A stretch of DNA of 64,000 bases from Atkinsonella hypoxylon (GCA_000729835.1 JFHB01000045.1:112515-176514); one strand, 5' to 3'. Positions 1 through 12,982 are shown, counted from the first letter of the stretch. Notes: generated by a model not told the origin, from the sequence alone. Translations and numbers: made by a program.

Positions 1-580
1 AACATATTGCTGGCATGGCTTATTTGGAATACTAGCACAAATGCACCATTATCAAAACCAATCATTTGGTCACGTCCATCATCGTATTCAATCCGGACAC
101 TTATGAACCTGTCTCATAAGAGCTGTTCGCAGCTTGTGCAATCGGTATTCTGGGGAGTCCCAGCCTCTCATGCTCTGAACGCGCAATCTAGATATCCTCT
201 TTCTTTTTTCTTTTTTCTTTCTTTAATCGCCTGCACCAAATGCATTCCCTAAATGCATGAGATGGCCATTTCTCGAGCTGCACGATAGGAAAAGGCAGCC
301 TGTTCCCGTGTCCAAACAAGACTGGTCGGGCTCAAATATCGATAGGCTTCCAGGAGACAGCAAGATGACAACCTACCCATTATCAAAACCAGTGTAAACA
401 AATCTTGGACTGAACCGAGAGGTCAGTCTGACAGAAAGACATCAAATTAAAGAGGTAGAGCATCGTGAAGAAGAGCCCAAGTACATCTAGACATTTCACG
501 TCAAGTGTCAAGCAAAAAAAAAACCGGATTAACGCCTTCAACTCCGCTCTTTTTCCGTAGTCGGGCCCTTCTTTTCTTCC
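1..580. other. intergenic, no gene seen
   Basis: This is downstream of the ceramide synthase gene, which reads leftward. It holds a pyrimidine-rich stretch near 197-225 and otherwise no open frame with coding character. The short frames present lack an ATG or any recognisable motif. Confidence 0.6.
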
Positions 581-2320
581 TTAGTCAACCTGCTTCTCAC
601 ATCCAATACGTCCAAGCAATTCTTTGCGATCGCTATGACCTGGCAAGCTGACGCCAGAGCTGCTGGCCTGTCGCTTAACACCGGTTCTGCGTTCCCAGGT
701 CCGAAGATCGATATCGGCCGCATCCACCTCCTCTTCTAAAGGCTCAGCCTCTTCATATACGTATTCATCTTCTTGGTCGACAGCCTCGTCATCACTTCGA
801 GAATCCTCAGCCCCAGCGCCGCGAATGACCTTCATGGCTACTCCCACAATCATTGTGAACCAATAAATAGTAATGCCCTGCAGGGCAGCCAGTGGCGCCA
901 GAAAGGCCCATTTGACTGTCTCGTTGGTGCAAACTCGACCAGTGGAGCTGAGGAATGGCTCAATCAGCCACATCAACCCCGGCGGTGACGGTTCAGGTCC
1001 AATCAGGTCGTCGTTGGTGCCCCTGAAGCAGCCGTTGGGTAAAATCTCGAGCGCTTGGGCATATACCGACCAGCAGACCATGATATAAATGACATGGCGA
1101 GCCAACAGCCATGAAAGCATGAACACACCGAACATGACGTCGCAGACGGTGTTATATCCCGCATATTTGAGACACTTGGCAGCCTGCATATGAGCATGAA
1201 AATTAGCATTTGCAAGCTGAGGTAAGCTTTTTGATCATCACATCTAGTCCAATACGCACCGGCAAGAAAAGATCAACCACATCCATGATGACCAAGATCA
1301 TGTTACCCACACGGGTATGGCGATAGGCGTAGCAAGACCATATCAGGATGGTGGTGATGATGTGGTGACTAAACATTTGCCAGTGGTCCTTGCGGCGCTC
1401 TTCAATGTTGATGACAAGGATTTGCTGCAGCCAAAATGCCCATTGAGCCAGAAGGTAACCCTTCATCAGCCCATCCATTTCACGATTGGGCCAGTCGGTC
1501 CACATTTCTCGCAGGTTGAGGTAGTAAGGGGACTTGCAGTAGATATACTATCACAGCGCCAGTCAGTCTCGGAACGTCCTTGAACTGTCATTGTTTATTA
1601 AGAATGTACAGACTCTGCCGGAGGTTATCTTACCATGCCTGTGGCCCAAAACACGCTGTAGTACACAAGCAGCCAGGCCTGTTCCGTAAATCGAACCTGG
1701 TTTTTCTTCTTGGTTACGCCTTGCATTCTCGCAAAAGGGGCCAGGATGTACTCCATGAAGCCAGCTCTCAGGAGCGTGAAGACGACGACACAGAAACTTA
1801 TGAAGTAGGCATCTTCAGATCCAATGCCATATTGGCCACTCCTTCCGTTGTAGTAGGCGAGTTGGAAGTACTTCTGTGTATGTGATCGAGCTTTCGGAAT
1901 GAGGTTGTGGCAGAGGAAAAGTAGCGCGAGAAGGTTGAAAGAAAGACCTGGAGGAAAGCAAGCAAAGTTAGCGAAACAGGATAACAGGCAAGACAGCCAC
2001 AGTCGTTTGCACCACTAATTGAGGTCAATCGGTAAGAGGACGTGTATCTCCATCCATTGAGTCCTCATTGTCCCTGACACTGGACGCAAAGGGGCTTTGA
2101 ACGTACTGATTTGGTTCTCAACAAACCAGCGCGTGAAGTGTTTCCACGATCCGTCCTCCTTTCTCTTTAACCTTCGCACAAGGATATGTTTGCCATCAGA
2201 GCTCTGCACATATAGAGGGCCCTTGGCACCAAGCGAAGACGGCCCGGGCTTGTATTGGGGTTGCGACGGTTCTCGAGCGACGCCATGATCTGGCGATGTT
2301 GTTTGGTCGTAGTCGCCCAT
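581..2320 (-). CDS. LAG1: ceramide synthase, LAG1/LAC1 family (TLC domain)
   Basis: Catalytic subunit of the ER acyl-CoA-dependent ceramide synthase, which joins a very-long-chain acyl-CoA to a sphingoid base. My model has four exons: 2107-2320, 1634-1947, 1260-1547 and 581-1183, giving 472 aa. All junctions keep frame and use GT-AG sites (donors GTACGT, GTAAGA, GTGCGT). The Lag1 motif with the paired catalytic histidines is visible as FSHHIITTILI, followed by the acidic VIMDVVDLFLP segment of the TLC domain. Several hydrophobic segments fit a polytopic ER protein. The C-terminal ~60 residues are very acidic (EDEYVYEEAEPLEEEVD), as in other fungal members. The ATG at 2318-2320 opens the frame. 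Fungi usually carry two paralogues (LagA/BarA type) and I cannot tell which one this is. Family call is firm; exon edges are inferred. Confidence 0.93.
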
Positions 2321-5300
2321 TTTTGCTTGAGGGGCGGAAGCGGAGCGAATTCGGCTGAGAAAAACAGCACCAGAAAAAAAAGAAAAAAGACCCTACTGGT
2401 CGAAAACTCTCCGCTGTTTGATAATTGTGATTACGTTCTGTTTTATGCTGGCCTTTCGTCGATTACCTCAGTTTCTCGCGCTCTCCATCAATGCCTCGAG
2501 AACATTTGATTTTGGGGCAGATGAAGATTTAAAGAACGAGTGACAGGATTGCTGCAAGGGAATAGCTGGCCCGGAGGTGCAGAACCTTCTCAGATAGTGG
2601 TGGTTGTGGGCAAGGCCCAGCTCCAGTCGCACGCAGAGAAAAAGTTTAGTCAACTCGGGGCCTGGATGGCAAAGAAGGTAAAATAAAAAATAAAAATAAA
2701 AATAAAGGGCCAGGGCCAGGGCCAGGGCCAGGGGTGGCAGGATTCAGGATTCGACAAAGGCCAGGTTTGACGGGCTGTTGTTAAAACGTCTCGCGGCGTG
2801 GTACAGTCAGTACTCCTTGACGGTGGCCGGTGGGGTCAAACTTGATTCCAGTACTCGACAGCTCCAGTGCTGTTGTTCAACGAGCTTTATTATTAGCGGC
2901 ACTGAAAGCTGAAGTTTAAAAAGTACCAGACCAGGGAGGCACCTAGCCTAAGAGAGGTACCTAAGTTAAGTGCCTAGTAGGTTAGGTTATAGATGCCCCA
3001 GCTACTCCGTACATAGAAGCAATGGCGTGAATTGGATTGGATCGACCCAAAGCTTCAGCGTCGGATCCGACCAACCACAAATAAGCAGCAAACTGTGGTG
3101 GCTGCAGCGTGGCGACCCCACTGAGCTCAATGGCGCAGTTGATTGGTACGTCGGCGCGGGCCTTTTCTGAGGACAAAGAGTTGGATGAGGTGAAAGTCGA
3201 GCAGCCTCTATCGAGGACGAAACGACCGAAAGGAGTGCAAACTGCTTCTCGGATCCCTAGGGGTAATCAAATCAGATAGAGCAAGAGGCTGACGAGACAA
3301 GGCAGAGGATGTTATTGTAGACTGGAGGGAAAAGGAAAGAAGTGGGGGTGGGAGGATGAGTGTGAGAGGAGCAAGGGAAGGAAGGAGGGATGGACGCTAC
3401 GCAAAGCGAGCAAAGCAAGCAAGCACACAAAGAAGGGAAGGGATACTCTACTCTACTCTCACTCCAGACTGTACTCCATACAGTATTGCATCCCTGTTCA
3501 TGATGGGATTGGACAGAGAAATGCACTTCCAGAGCCGAAAACAGAGCTTCCTCACACCTTTTCTCGTGGGTTTGTTTTTCCCTTGGTGCAAAATACATGG
3601 ATGTCGTCGAGTCTCTTGCAGTCAGGTCCATACTCTGAATGCATCAACATCAAACAGGATTATCAAGCAAGTGAGCTATTAGCGCAGATCCAGCAGCTCT
3701 GTCGATGAGCTGGGGCCAAGTCACAAGTCACAGTTAAAAGAAATACTCGTCACAATCGATGGAGGCGGAAACTATCCATGCGCCATCGTCCCAGCCCAAC
3801 TGAACCGAATGGGAGGAATGCTTAAGCTCATGAAATCATTCACCCATAAGCCCTAGCTGTTCTGCGATGCCTGACAGGGAAGCACAAAGCTTGTTTTGCT
3901 CTGCTTCATTCCTTATTCCTCCATTTCCACTCGGGCAATGTATGCATCTGCAAGAACATGCGCGTCTTTGAGTTGCCGGTGTGCTCTCTGTATGTGCTTG
4001 ATATTGACAGCTTTGCCAAACAGCTGGGTGAAGTAAAAGGCGTACTGGGCCAGGCCAGATGACAACGACGCTGTAAACGCTCCTGTGCTTTCTCATTTAC
4101 CGTTTTGGCCTGGTCGTGTTCCAATTCCCCATTTCGTGCCCTACCATCCTTATCATTCCATGTTTCTCGCTCTGGATTAAGCTCACCTTCTTTTTTCACA
4201 TGAACTCATTTCAGAGTCTGGCTCCAGAACGGCTTGCCAAGAAATCTTGAGAGATGACAGGGATGCCGGGTGCGCAAGACAAGAGATAAGACAAGACGAC
4301 ATGATCAGCGTCTGTATTTCAATGCCTGTAGCGTGAGTGGCCCAAACTCTACATCATCATTTTGGCGGTTGCCGCTAAGCGCGCGTTGCAGCTCGCCTAA
4401 TAATTAATAAAACAAGACAAATTGTCGAAATGAAGGCGGTGAGGGAGATCCAGGTTCCCTGACTCGATTGCGTCGCGGGTAGTGAAGAAGCTCAACTTGA
4501 CCTTTGCAATTAAAGAGCCCACATCCATCGTAACAAATGCTCGAATTCTACTTTTGGATGGAGCTCAAAGAATTCAAGGCTCTAGGACGTTCTATGATTT
4601 AATTATGTCCTCCATTATAGGGCTTCATGGTCTCTTGCGAGACCTTCTTCCTCATGCGCTCCTGTAATCATTCACCCCTTGCGTGATTGTGGTGGGATCT
4701 CGGTGCTCGGGGTGGACAATGTTGAGCCACGACACAACAAGGCACTGCCAACGTGTTAAGATGATTGCATGTGCGCGTCTGCCACGGAGGCGATGGTGAT
4801 AGCGGCAATGTCAGTCAGTGACTAACGGTGTGGTCCTGCCCAACTCTCAGCTTAACTCATAATTGGACTTTGTGCAAGGCACGATGCCTTGGGATCTGCA
4901 AACCACAACTGCTACCCTCATCAATGCCCCTGCGTACGCACCATACCGTCGAATCAATTCGACACATGGACAAATGCCCGGGAAATATATGGCACACCAT
5001 TCGCCCAGTAACCAACCCATCGACCAAGTATAGTACGTAGACACTCTATACTCCGTATGAAAAAAAAAAAAAAAAAACCATTTGAAGCCTAGCGCGATCC
5101 ACCTCTCCTCAGTTCGGAAATCACGCAGAATTCCGTCGAAGTAAAAGGACCCCCGCCATACCATTCATTCTCCTGTCGTAATATAGCGCAGAATCACCGA
5201 CTTAGAGGCGGAAGCATCCAGGGCTCAGTATGTCATGTCTTCTTGCTTTTATATAGGCATGCCGACTAGGTGCACAATTTGACATCTGTAGCTTTCTCGT

Positions 5301-5581
5301 AAATGCAGAAATCAGATTACACCTCGACCATCCCTACCCTGCACCAGCTGCACCGCCGCACCCATGCAACTCCAGCTCCACTCCACATGACACGCTGCCG
5401 TCATCATTACCACCTGACTAACGTCAACTCTCAAACGAATCCTATCCTATATCCCATTCCTAACCCATCCCGCCGTCTTCACCATCATTAAAAACCTCAT
5501 AGCCGATTCACCTCATCGCTACCCAAGAAAGCAGCGGAACACCACGTCCAACAAAGTTGCGCCGCATCGACGGATCAAAAG
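2321..5581. other. 3.3-kb divergent intergenic region between LAG1 and BXI1
   Basis: No coding region is supported here. The interval serves as upstream sequence for both flanking genes. It contains A/T-rich and GGGCCA repeats (2682-2734), two copies of the 9-mer TACTCCGTA (3003-3011, 5049-5057), a run of A at 5060-5077, and a pyrimidine-rich leader before the BXI1 start. Open frames at 3272-3631 and 3906-4199 on the minus strand look like chance frames: low complexity and no motifs. Confidence 0.6.
2682..2734. repeat. compound simple repeat, (AAAAT)n then (GGGCCA)n
   Basis: An A/T-rich pentamer-like run (2682-2706) passes directly into about four and a half copies of GGGCCA (2707-2734). It is a compound microsatellite in the LAG1 upstream region. 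Confidence 0.9.
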
Positions 5582-6553
5582 ATGGCCGCTCCGAGCACCA
5601 ACCCCAAGTACCAGCCCGCTCCGCAGCACGATCCGGAGGAGTACACCCAAGCGCCGCCCGCCTACGCCGAGGGCTCACGCCGCGATGAAGAGCAACATCT
5701 CTTTGGCCCCCCTCGCAACAGCGAGGACAACCTGCCCGACGACTTCAAGGCAAGTCGGCCCGCTCCCATGGTTTTTCAATACCGGTCCCCGAGGGAAACA
5801 CCGTGATCAACATCGCTAACGTCCATCCTCCAGTTTGGCGGCTCCGTGGCCGAAGCAACCCTCGACATCCGCAACCAGTTCGTCCGCAAGGTCTACACGA
5901 TCCTGACCGTCCAGCTGCTTGTCACCGCGGGCGTCAGCTCCCTTACCTTCTTCAGCTCCTCCTACCGAAACTGGATCCAAGACCGTCCCCTCCTCGTCTG
6001 GGTTTCCGTATGTTCACTCTTCCCTTACCCATCATCAGTCACAACTAACTGACGTCACCAGCTCATCGGAGCAATGGTCTTCATGGGCCTAACGTACTGG
6101 AAACGCAAATCGTACCCCACAAACCTTCTCTTCCTCTCGCTCTTCACCTTCGCCGAAGCATACTCCATTTCCGTCATCGTCTCCTTCTACAAGACCTCCA
6201 TCGTTCTCAACGCCGTGATCCTCACAGCCGGTCTCTTCGTCTTCCTCACTCTGTTCGCATGCCAGACCAGATACGACTTCACGTCATGGATGCCCTACCT
6301 CTTCGGGGCGATCTGGGCCCTCATTCTCTTCGGTTTCGTGGCCATGTTCTTCCCGTACAATTCTACTGCTGAGCTCATCTACGGGGGAGTCGCTGCCCTC
6401 ATCTTCAGTGCCTACATTCTCGTCGACACACAGCTCGTCATGCGTCATCACCACGTCGAAGAGGAGATTGCTGCCTCTATCAGCTTGTACCTCGACATCA
6501 TCAACTTGTTTCTTGCTATTCTGCGCATCCTCAACAGCCAGTCTAACGACTAA
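5582..6553 (+). CDS. BXI1: Bax inhibitor-1 family membrane protein
   Basis: BI-1/LFG (TMBIM) family protein, the filamentous-fungal counterpart of yeast Bxi1 (Ybh3). It is a multi-spanning ER or vacuolar membrane protein linked to calcium handling and stress survival. Three exons: 5582-5749, 5834-6007 and 6062-6553, giving 277 aa, the usual length. The N-terminal ~55 residues are Pro-rich and cytosolic. The family core starts at FGGSVAEATLDIRNQFVRKV, followed by about seven hydrophobic helices, and the protein ends with the conserved ASISLYLDIINLFLAILRIL. The first intron (5750-5833) is GC-AG: exon AAG then GCAAGT. The only in-register GT choice breaks the frame, so the GC donor is well supported. 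The second intron is 54 bp. It faces the septin gene tail to tail. Confidence 0.95.
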
Positions 6554-7564
6554 TGAGCTGAAGATGGATCAGCCGTTATAGGATCAAATGCAAAGACTAT
6601 TCCACGAGTGGAAATATGGATAAAACTGTGTCAAGACATATTGTCTTTCTGTGGATGACTTCATTTTGGCAGGACGTGCTGGGACGTGGGAGGTTCTTTC
6701 CCTTATGGGACTGCAATTAGGAATGGGATAGGCGCTCCCAACTGAGTATTTCTTTGTTGTTACTGGATTGAAAATCTTTAATCCCTAGTTTTCTGATTCT
6801 TTGTCTGCCCAAATTGCATTTACATGATGCTGTGTTATTGTTAGTAGAGCTCAGTAGTCCAAGACATGCAAGCACCGTCTTATAATCTCAAAACCCTATC
6901 GTGTGAAGAAGTATTCGGTATCTGCATTACAAGTTCACTAATAGAGAACTAAGAAAACAAAACAATGGGAATATCAACGGGTCGACGCGGTACCAAGGCT
7001 AGGCTACAAACAAATGGGGTTACCAATACAGCTGAAAGAAGATGTCACGCCGGTTTTAACCAGCCCGTCTACCAGAGAATGTCGACCACACATCATGTCC
7101 CTTTCTTGACCATTTTCGCCTCCGCCACAGTATCAGTCGCATCAATTGCGTGCCATCGCCAAGCACGCTAACGAGTCCAGTTATGACGAACCATTACTAA
7201 ATCAAGAGCACAGGGGTCAACGTCGCGAAGGTGTGTACTCAGAGTACATAGACGGCCAAGTCTTGCCCAATTTTCTCAATATTGGTTCCTTCCGTCGTCC
7301 CAATCATAGCCAGCTCTCTATATTGAAACACGAGAATCCGCAGAGGCGTCGCCGGAGAACAAGGGTCAAATCGATACTTTTTGTTTTGGCAACCCAGAGA
7401 AAGGGGGATGCTCCGATTGTTCTGGACTTCAGTCATCGCAGGTGGGAAGGGAAATGAAAAAAAAAAGAAACCAACGCCGACAGAGATAAATAGACCAACG
7501 TCGCATATCTTCTTTTTGTGTTTCAGGGTATCACTGAAAGACCTGGTGTCACGCTGAACCCGAA
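6554..7564. other. 1-kb convergent intergenic region
   Basis: This lies between the stops of BXI1 (+) and the septin gene (-) and should hold both 3' UTRs. I see no conserved coding frame; open frames at 6965-7171 and 7146-7457 have no recognisable content. Confidence 0.55.
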
Positions 7565-9283
7565 TTAAGCTTCGTGATCGCCATTGGCCTCGGCAGGCTG
7601 GCCCACAGTAGTAGTCGAAGCCTCCCGCTGCATACGAGCTTCGATTTCTCGGAGCTGTGACTCGCGAGCCAAGAGCTCCTGTCGCTTTTCATTGATTTCG
7701 CGCTGGACCTTGAGTTCGATCTCGCGGAGTTTCTCTTCTTCTCGTCGAAGCTGTTCTTCCTTGAGACGGACGGACTGTGAGGCAAGATCCTCCGGGTTCA
7801 TGGAGCTGTCGATGCTACAAGTAGTTAATAAACGCACCAGACCTTGTTCAAAATGGCAAGCTCTCGACTTACTTTCCGGCAGCACCATCCACGCTCTTGG
7901 AGAGCTTCTCGGTACGGTAGTTCTCATACAGGAAGTCATGGGTGATTTCCTTGAGGTCAGCCAAGTGGCTGTGAAGGAGGGCGGATCGAATAGCAAGGAA
8001 ATCAGAGTGACGAGGATTGTCAACCTCTACCACGCCCCACGGATACTGGCGAGCGCGAACCTTGCGGCCACCAATTTCCACGACATCCTCGGAGCCGACG
8101 ATAGCAAATGGCATGAGACCTCGGAGCTCAGCATTTTCCTCAACGGTATCCTCGTCATCTTCCTCGATATCGTAGGGGAAGTTGTAGACGGGAATGCGGT
8201 AGTGCTCGATATCCTCCATGACAAGCTTCTTCGACTCGGCCAGTTCGGCGGGGGTCAGAGAATCGGCGCGTCCAATGACGGGAATGACGTTGCATCGGGG
8301 GGCGAGGCGCTTCATGAGCTCGATGTCAAGTTCTCGAAGGCTGCACAACACGTGTCAGCAGCTCTCAATTCTTGGATGGCATGACAGAAGCAAGGGGCAA
8401 ACACTCACCCATGGCCAGTGGGAGTGATGAAGTAGAGCATGGCATGAACACGATTGTCTCTGAAGCGGGGGTTACGCTTGATGCGAGACTCCTCGGCCAA
8501 GATGTCATCGTATTGTCTCTCGAGGTATCCGACGATCTCTGAAAAGCTAATCAGGGTCAGTATAGTCCATCGGCCAATTCTATATCTGATTACGCCTGGC
8601 ACGTAGCGCAGCTTACCTAGCTTCGTTGTCAATTTGGTCACCGAACCCTGGGGTATCGACAATGGTCAGAGAGATGCGAGTACCCTCCTCGTCGAGTTCA
8701 AGCTCTATATCATTGCGTGACTGTCAGTCATTCATTTTTATCCCAGCATCGCCCAGGACCACTAGTCAACTTCCATGACATACCAACAGTGACAGGCTTG
8801 ATCTTGACGCCATCCTCAACGTGGGCATCGGTAGGATCATCGGCGTTCTTATGCGTAAGAACATCCTTGTTGCATAGAGTATTGACGAAGGTAGTGCGAC
8901 CTTGATGATGATGATGAAAATCGTTAGCTAGCTGGCGGCACGTAGATGGTGTTGACTGGAGGCAGAAACTCGTAAAAATCGATGACGGGCGAGTTGGCAA
9001 ATGGTCGGTATTGTGAACGTACCGGTTCCAGAGGCACCGCAGACCATCAAGCAGAACTGAATGCCCTTCTTAACATTCTTCTTCCTTCGAATCATCTTCT
9101 ATATACGATAGTGACTGTCAGCAACTCTTTCTCGTGTCGGTTCAGTTTGCAAGGAGCTTGCTCAGCCAGGCAGAGCACAATTGTTGGGAATAGTGCCATC
9201 GTTGCGTTGCGGCTGGGCAAGATATGCGTCCAGGGGGCGAGTGAGGGAGCTTGTGAGACACGTACAGTAGCTGCGGACGACAT
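7565..9283 (-). CDS. aspA: septin, Cdc11/AspA class
   Basis: Filament-forming GTP-binding-fold protein of septin rings and bars at septa, hyphal tips and branch sites. Seven exons: 9266-9283, 9023-9098, 8784-8900, 8617-8704, 8409-8546, 7873-8340 and 7565-7814, giving 384 aa. The first exon encodes only MSSAAT. Visible parts in order: a basic stretch (RRKKNVKKG), the P-loop-like GASGTGRTTF, the G3 motif DTPGFGD, a G4-like GRAD (AKAD in most septins), the septin unique element around YPWGVVEVDNPRHSDF, and a C-terminal coiled coil (EEQLRREEEKLREIELK). The P-loop has Arg where active GTPases have Lys, which is characteristic of the Cdc11 subgroup, and the coiled coil also resembles Cdc11. Cdc11 sits at the end of the septin hetero-octamer. 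All seven junctions keep frame. Confidence 0.95.
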
Positions 9284-10979
9284 CTTGGGTGAGGCAGAGA
9301 ATTATGAGGAGATGGCGAAGAAAAAAGATGACCGATGGCGATAAGGGCCAGTTGCACAGAGTTGAGGAGACGAAGAAGACAAGAATGTGTGGGGATTGTA
9401 GAATGGGAGAGCAACTCGCTGGATGAGGAAAAAGAAGACGGGGAGAGATACGCTTGGAGATGGCGGCTGCTGGGACTGGTGGAGTCGAGAAAAGACGAGG
9501 CAAAGGGGGTGGGAGAGGGAGGAGGAGCAGGTACGAGCACAAGGAGCCCAGCCAATGGGGGGGAGGGGGGGGCAAAGAAGCAAGCCAGCATGCGGGAGAG
9601 GCACAGGAGATGTACGGATATTATGGTAGGGCCAGCAGCAGAATGCAAGGTACCTGGTAGGTAGACAGGCCAAAAAGGGCCAAGACGGCAGCACAGCAGC
9701 ACAGCACACAAAAGGACGCAGCGACAGGCACTCAGGCACCGCACCCAGCTAATAATTTAATAATTGCCACAAACATGCCGGGGACAGGAGCACATCGAAG
9801 ACGAGGGGGCCACTGATCGGTGGCTATCGTGGCGAGTGGATGTCCCCAAGATGCCGAGTGCAAAACAAAGGGGAGATGGGAACGAACGGACATGCGCGAT
9901 ATTACGGGTAATTAGCTTGGACAGTGGGCAGCTGCCGATGGGGACGCGCTTGAACCCATCGTCTGATCCACGAGCGGCCACAAACTTTGCGCGTGCATAA
10001 TTCGGTCGTAAAGCACGCATAAGAGACGCACTAGCTATTTTCATTAGCTAATTTATATAGAAAGATATTGAAAGGTGGTTACTTTGTATATAATAGCTAC
10101 TTTCCCCTCTATTTATAAAATAAACATTCAAGTTATGCAGTATCTACTAGTAAATCACAATTATAACTGTACTATATTAAAGCTATAGAGGGCAAGAGCT
10201 GCTGTTGCGACGGCTCTAAAAGTGGGCTGCGAAGTATAAAGTAGCCCGCCCCTGCATAGTCGTCACTGAGTTTGTGGCCGCTCGCTTTGGCTGGTGGACA
10301 ACAGAGCAGAAACGTGGTCGACTGCGACACATCAAACCAATTCGAGATGTGGCGCTGTGCTCTTCTTTCATCTCGTCTTTTTCGTCTCCGTCCCTTTTAT
10401 CTTCAAGTCACGACCCCTAGATCCTGGATATTTTGTTAGTCCCTGTGCGCGGCGCTAAGCCGGAATAGACGAAGCCTGGAGTCCGGTAGTTCCTCGGTAG
10501 GGCAACCCCACCACGACATCCAGTGAGCTTGTTGGTCCGTCTTGTGTGGCACGGCCCCTATTAATAAGGAGTGGTTATTTAAAAAAAAAAAAAAAAAAAA
10601 AAAGTCACGTGCCTTGGAGCTTGCAATATGTACTCGATCTTAACAAGACGGTTTTCCCATGTTCTGATTATCCCGTACGCTCCCGCCCCTCGTCATCAGG
10701 CTTTTTACCTTTTACCACCCAAAGAAAAAGCAGTAAGTTATCAGAAATTGCAGGTGAGCATTGCCTTGATGCAAGACATCCATGAAAGAGCAAAATCTCA
10801 AGGACTTGGCCTATCTCACGTTGCGTTATCGGAGGCGAAGAATTTGAAGCAATTGTATCTGGCTCATAGGTAGCGATCATGCTTGAGAGAATCTCGCCAT
10901 TTGTCTTGGCGCTCGCACACGATGCCCTTCATACCTCGCCGAAATAGGCTAAGCTGTGTTCGGCTGGTTTTGGCGACCA

Positions 10980-11012
10980 AGCTCCAGCTCCAGCTCCAGC
11001 TCCAGCTCCAGC
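10980..11012. repeat. (AGCTCC)n hexamer microsatellite
   Basis: About five direct copies of a six-base unit in the HSV2 upstream region. Confidence 0.9.
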
Positions 11013-11532
11013 ATTATTAGCTCCAGTTCCAGTTCCAGCACCCAAGCTTCGTCGTCCATGCCATTTAGTCCATATCATTCCAGACCAGACAGGTCAAGTC
11101 AAGTCATGCTTGGCATTCCCCACAATGCCCCGACGCCGACGCCTCTGTTTCTCGTTCGGCGGCTTCCCGGATCACCATATCATCTTGCGCTGGTCTTGCC
11201 GTGCTCGTCTCCTTATGTCATCCTAACCATCATCTTGGCGACTCTGCCCCATGCGTTAGGCTTCTAGCCGTTCTTCTTCATCAAATCCCCCCCGGGTCAA
11301 TTTACTCAACTTTTCCAAGAAGAGAGCAACAGCCATCAGAAAAAGCTTAATAAATACATCTGTTCCGCCCGACTCGATAAGCCAGGCAGAAACCGTTCCC
11401 TCAATCCCGTACTCGTGCACACGTATTTATAGACTTGGATTCTCGTGTACTCAAATCTCATACAGCATCGTTGCAATAATGCCGCACTGTTTGGACAAAT
11501 AGTGCTGCTGGTCTCGGGCCCGCGTGAGAAAA

Positions 11533-11558
11533 CGCATCGCATCGCATCGCATCGCATC
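11533..11558. repeat. (GCATC)n pentamer microsatellite
   Basis: Five copies of GCATC about 80 bp upstream of the HSV2 start codon, probably in its 5' UTR or core promoter. Related pentamer arrays occur at 13284-13314 and 20272-20307. Confidence 0.9.
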
Positions 11559-11640
11559 TTACTTCACACACACCTGCTCTCAAAGTACGGTTCCTCCCTC
11601 GACATCTCGTTCCTTTCGCGGCATCACATCCAGCCAGACA

Positions 11641-12982
11641 ATGAACGTCCGACCGCCCATAGAGTCGTCGCATCCGACGGCTGTGCTATCCGTTGCATTT
11701 AATAGTGACTGTAGCTGCTTTGCAGTTGGGTTAGAGTCGGGCATATGCAGTAAGTCCGGCAATGTGGCTAAAGCCACGCCGACCAAGTCGTTCTTTCTGT
11801 TTCTGTCTTCTCATCACGTCTCGCAGTTTTTCACGCAAAATCATGTTTGATGAAAGCATCAAGAGGTATGTCTGGTCAAAATACCATTGAAGAGGACTGG
11901 AAAGTCTTGCTAATCAATCTCATTCAGACTTCAATGCTGGCATCGGTCTCGTCCAGATGATGGGCATGACCAACTATCTTGCTCTGGTCGGCGGTGGCAA
12001 GTCACCAAAGTTTGCCATGAACAAGGTACGCCAGTTTGCTTGCTTGCTGAACGCTTTCGTCAAACGCATCGGCGTCTGACTCACCGAGTTCTAGGCCATC
12101 ATCTGGGATGACATGAAAGGCAAAATCGCTCTTGAAATATCGGCCCTAAGCTCCATTCGTGGCGTCAAACTCGGACGGGAGCGCATCGTGGTCGTTCTGC
12201 AAAATAGTGTTCGCATGTATTCCTTCACGAAGCCGCCCAATCTGCTCCACGTATATGAAACAGCAGACAACATGCTTGGGATATGTTCATTATCAGATAA
12301 GAAGCTCGCCTTTCCCGGCCGAACGGTGGGACAGATTCAACTCGTCGAGCTTGCGACGGGCAACGTCAGCATTATCCCTGCGCATTCGTCCGCTCTCAAA
12401 GCTATTCAACTGAGCCCTGACGGGGAACTTCTCGCAACGGCGAGCGAGACTGGAACCCTGATTCGTGTATACTCGTCCAGTAACTGTGCGAGAATCGCAG
12501 AGCTTCGAAGGGGAATTGATCCGGCGACGATATTCTCGCTTGCTTTCTCTCCTTCTGGTGCCATGCTGGCTTGCACCTCGGACAAATCCACTCTCCACAT
12601 ATTCGATATTCCCAACGTAAAACGGCAGTCAATACAGCGCAATCAGCATTTCGGGGCTGCTGAAGCCGAGTCTGGGAAATGGGGCATCCTCGGCAAGATT
12701 CCCCTCATGCCCCGCATGTTTTCAGACGTATATTCATTTACGTCTGCGCCTTTTGAAGCCGGCGATGACACCATGATTGGGGGCATACCCTTCTCGGAGG
12801 GGACCGTACTGGGAACGATGCGCCCTGCAAAGGGAATTATAGGCTGGATAGGCGAAGACAGCCTTGCTGTCGTAGGAGCCGGACGGGATGCCAGATGGGA
12901 GAAGTTTGTCCTCGTCGAAGGGGAGAATGGTAAGCGTGTCTGCGTGAGGGAGGGCTGGAAACGATACTTGGGGAATATGTAA
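11641..12982 (+). CDS. HSV2: PROPPIN, Hsv2/WIPI3-4-like beta-propeller
   Basis: Seven-bladed WD-type propeller that binds PI3P and PI(3,5)P2, related to Atg18 and Atg21 and used in autophagy and endosome/vacuole membranes. Four exons: 11641-11749, 11827-11865, 11928-12025 and 12095-12982, giving 377 aa. The key lipid-binding motif is LRRG (in IAELRRGIDPATIF) instead of the FRRG of Atg18/Atg21. The LRRG form is typical of the Hsv2 and WIPI3/4 branch. A basic-acidic loop follows the NVKRQ segment. All splice junctions keep frame and use GTAAGT, GTATGT and GTACGC donors. The tail faces the Ist3 gene. The family call is firm; placement in the Hsv2 branch rests on the LRRG motif. Confidence 0.92.

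Larger units (their letters stand above)
9284..11640. other. 2.4-kb divergent intergenic region between septin and HSV2
   Basis: No gene supported. From 9300 to 9700 the plus strand is very purine-rich, that is, a pyrimidine-rich leader or promoter for the septin gene. Around 10030-10200 there is a short AT-rich patch. There is a run of A at 10581-10603, a (GCTCCA)n repeat at 10980-11012 and a GCATC pentamer repeat at 11533-11558, about 80 bp before the HSV2 start. Open frames such as 9142-9744 minus and 10628-10873 plus are compositional. Confidence 0.6.

Noticed and set aside
7584..8384. 266-aa open frame on the plus strand
   Set aside because: Antisense to the septin gene and starts without ATG; the septin model on the other strand is certain.
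9142..9744. 200-aa open frame on the minus strand upstream of the septin gene
   Set aside because: It is the pyrimidine-rich septin leader/promoter read as codons (Pro/Ser/Leu-rich).
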